Assembly (NCBI GenBank): GCA_903882725.1
Contig: CAIRYF010000022.1
Location: 1-5,364 of the forward strand
DNA length: 5,364 bases
Source: an uncultured Simplicispira sp.
Lineage (GTDB): Bacteria > Pseudomonadota > Gammaproteobacteria > Burkholderiales > Burkholderiaceae_C
Direction of reading: 5' to 3'
Shown: piece by piece, positions 5,281-5,364 of the stretch
Layout of the letters: each line of letters begins with the position of its first letter
Numbering within the stretch: position 1 is the first letter of the stretch
Program-made: the position numbers and the translations under genes
The notes under the pieces: generated by a model
What the model was told of the DNA's origin: nothing
The model's database searches: none
Seen by the model: only the letters and a program-made list of their open reading frames with translations

Positions 5281-5353
5281 CCCCGTCGGCCAATACTAGT
5301 TAGAGACGGGGAAACCGCTGCGCACGGTCTTGAGGCCCGATCTCCCCAAGACC
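5281..5353 (+). other. Structured leader region with two perfect-stem hairpins, upstream of a gene beyond the right edge
   Basis: Stem 1 is CCCCGTC (5281-5287) with GACGGGG (5305-5311), enclosing a 17-nt loop. Stem 2 is GGTCTTG (5326-5332) with CAAGACC (5347-5353); two further G-C pairs are possible inside, across a mismatch. Neither is followed by a T tract, so these are not terminators for the flavoprotein gene. No ORF with a start codon is convincing in 5261-5364. The position after a TATAAT suggests a 5' untranslated leader or the beginning of a small RNA. I infer a leader of rpsU from remembered Burkholderiales gene order, which the window itself cannot confirm. Confidence 0.45.
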
Positions 5354-5364
5354 CTCTGGCGGCA

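Noticed and set aside
5281..5311. Rho-independent terminator for the flavoprotein gene
   Set aside because: The stem is perfect, but its loop is 17 nt and no T tract follows it.

Overview
The window looks like chromosomal DNA of a GC-rich betaproteobacterium, most likely in the Comamonadaceae (Rhodoferax, Polaromonas or Acidovorax-like). The reasons are the codon bias towards G/C third positions, the gene families and order, and a roughly 50-bp dispersed repeat of a type I recall from many Comamonadaceae genomes. It occurs here in three diverged copies. No tRNA, rRNA, CRISPR array, transposase or phage gene is visible. Genus and family are inferences, not search results.

Left part (1-905). 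The 5' portion of an RND-type efflux adaptor (membrane fusion lipoprotein) is read on the minus strand and runs off the left edge. Its promoter is readable: TTGACA, a 17-nt spacer, then TAAATT. A near-perfect inverted repeat centred on ACTAACTGGTTAGT lies over the -10 and start region and looks like a TetR/AcrR-family operator. A terminator-like hairpin with a seven-T tract sits in the first codons of the ORF, so either the start codon is further downstream or the gene has an attenuator-like leader.

Centre (906-2923). A plus-strand squalene/phytoene synthase-fold gene of the HpnC type (hydroxysqualene synthase, hopanoid/squalene pathway) converges on a minus-strand pair: a DUF937 (YidB-like) protein followed by a two-CBS-domain protein with a strong Shine-Dalgarno sequence. 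A 13-bp perfect hairpin flanked by A and T tracts separates the convergent genes and should terminate both transcripts.

Right part (3062-5364). A YbiB-type member of the TrpD2 (anthranilate phosphoribosyltransferase-like) family is followed on the same strand by an HI0933-like (BaiN/RdsA-type) FAD flavoprotein. The 54-nt gap between them is essentially one copy of the dispersed repeat, which also supplies the flavoprotein's Shine-Dalgarno sequence and TTG start codon. After the flavoprotein, a TATAAT overlapping its stop codon and two perfect-stem hairpins form what looks like the leader of a gene beyond the right edge. From remembered synteny this may be rpsU, ahead of yqeY-dnaG-rpoD.

Most of the window is ordinary housekeeping and accessory sequence with no obvious joint pathway. 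The most unusual signal is the repeat family: one copy makes a gene start, and two others are read in frame inside hpnC and the flavoprotein gene. I see no new defence or mobile system.
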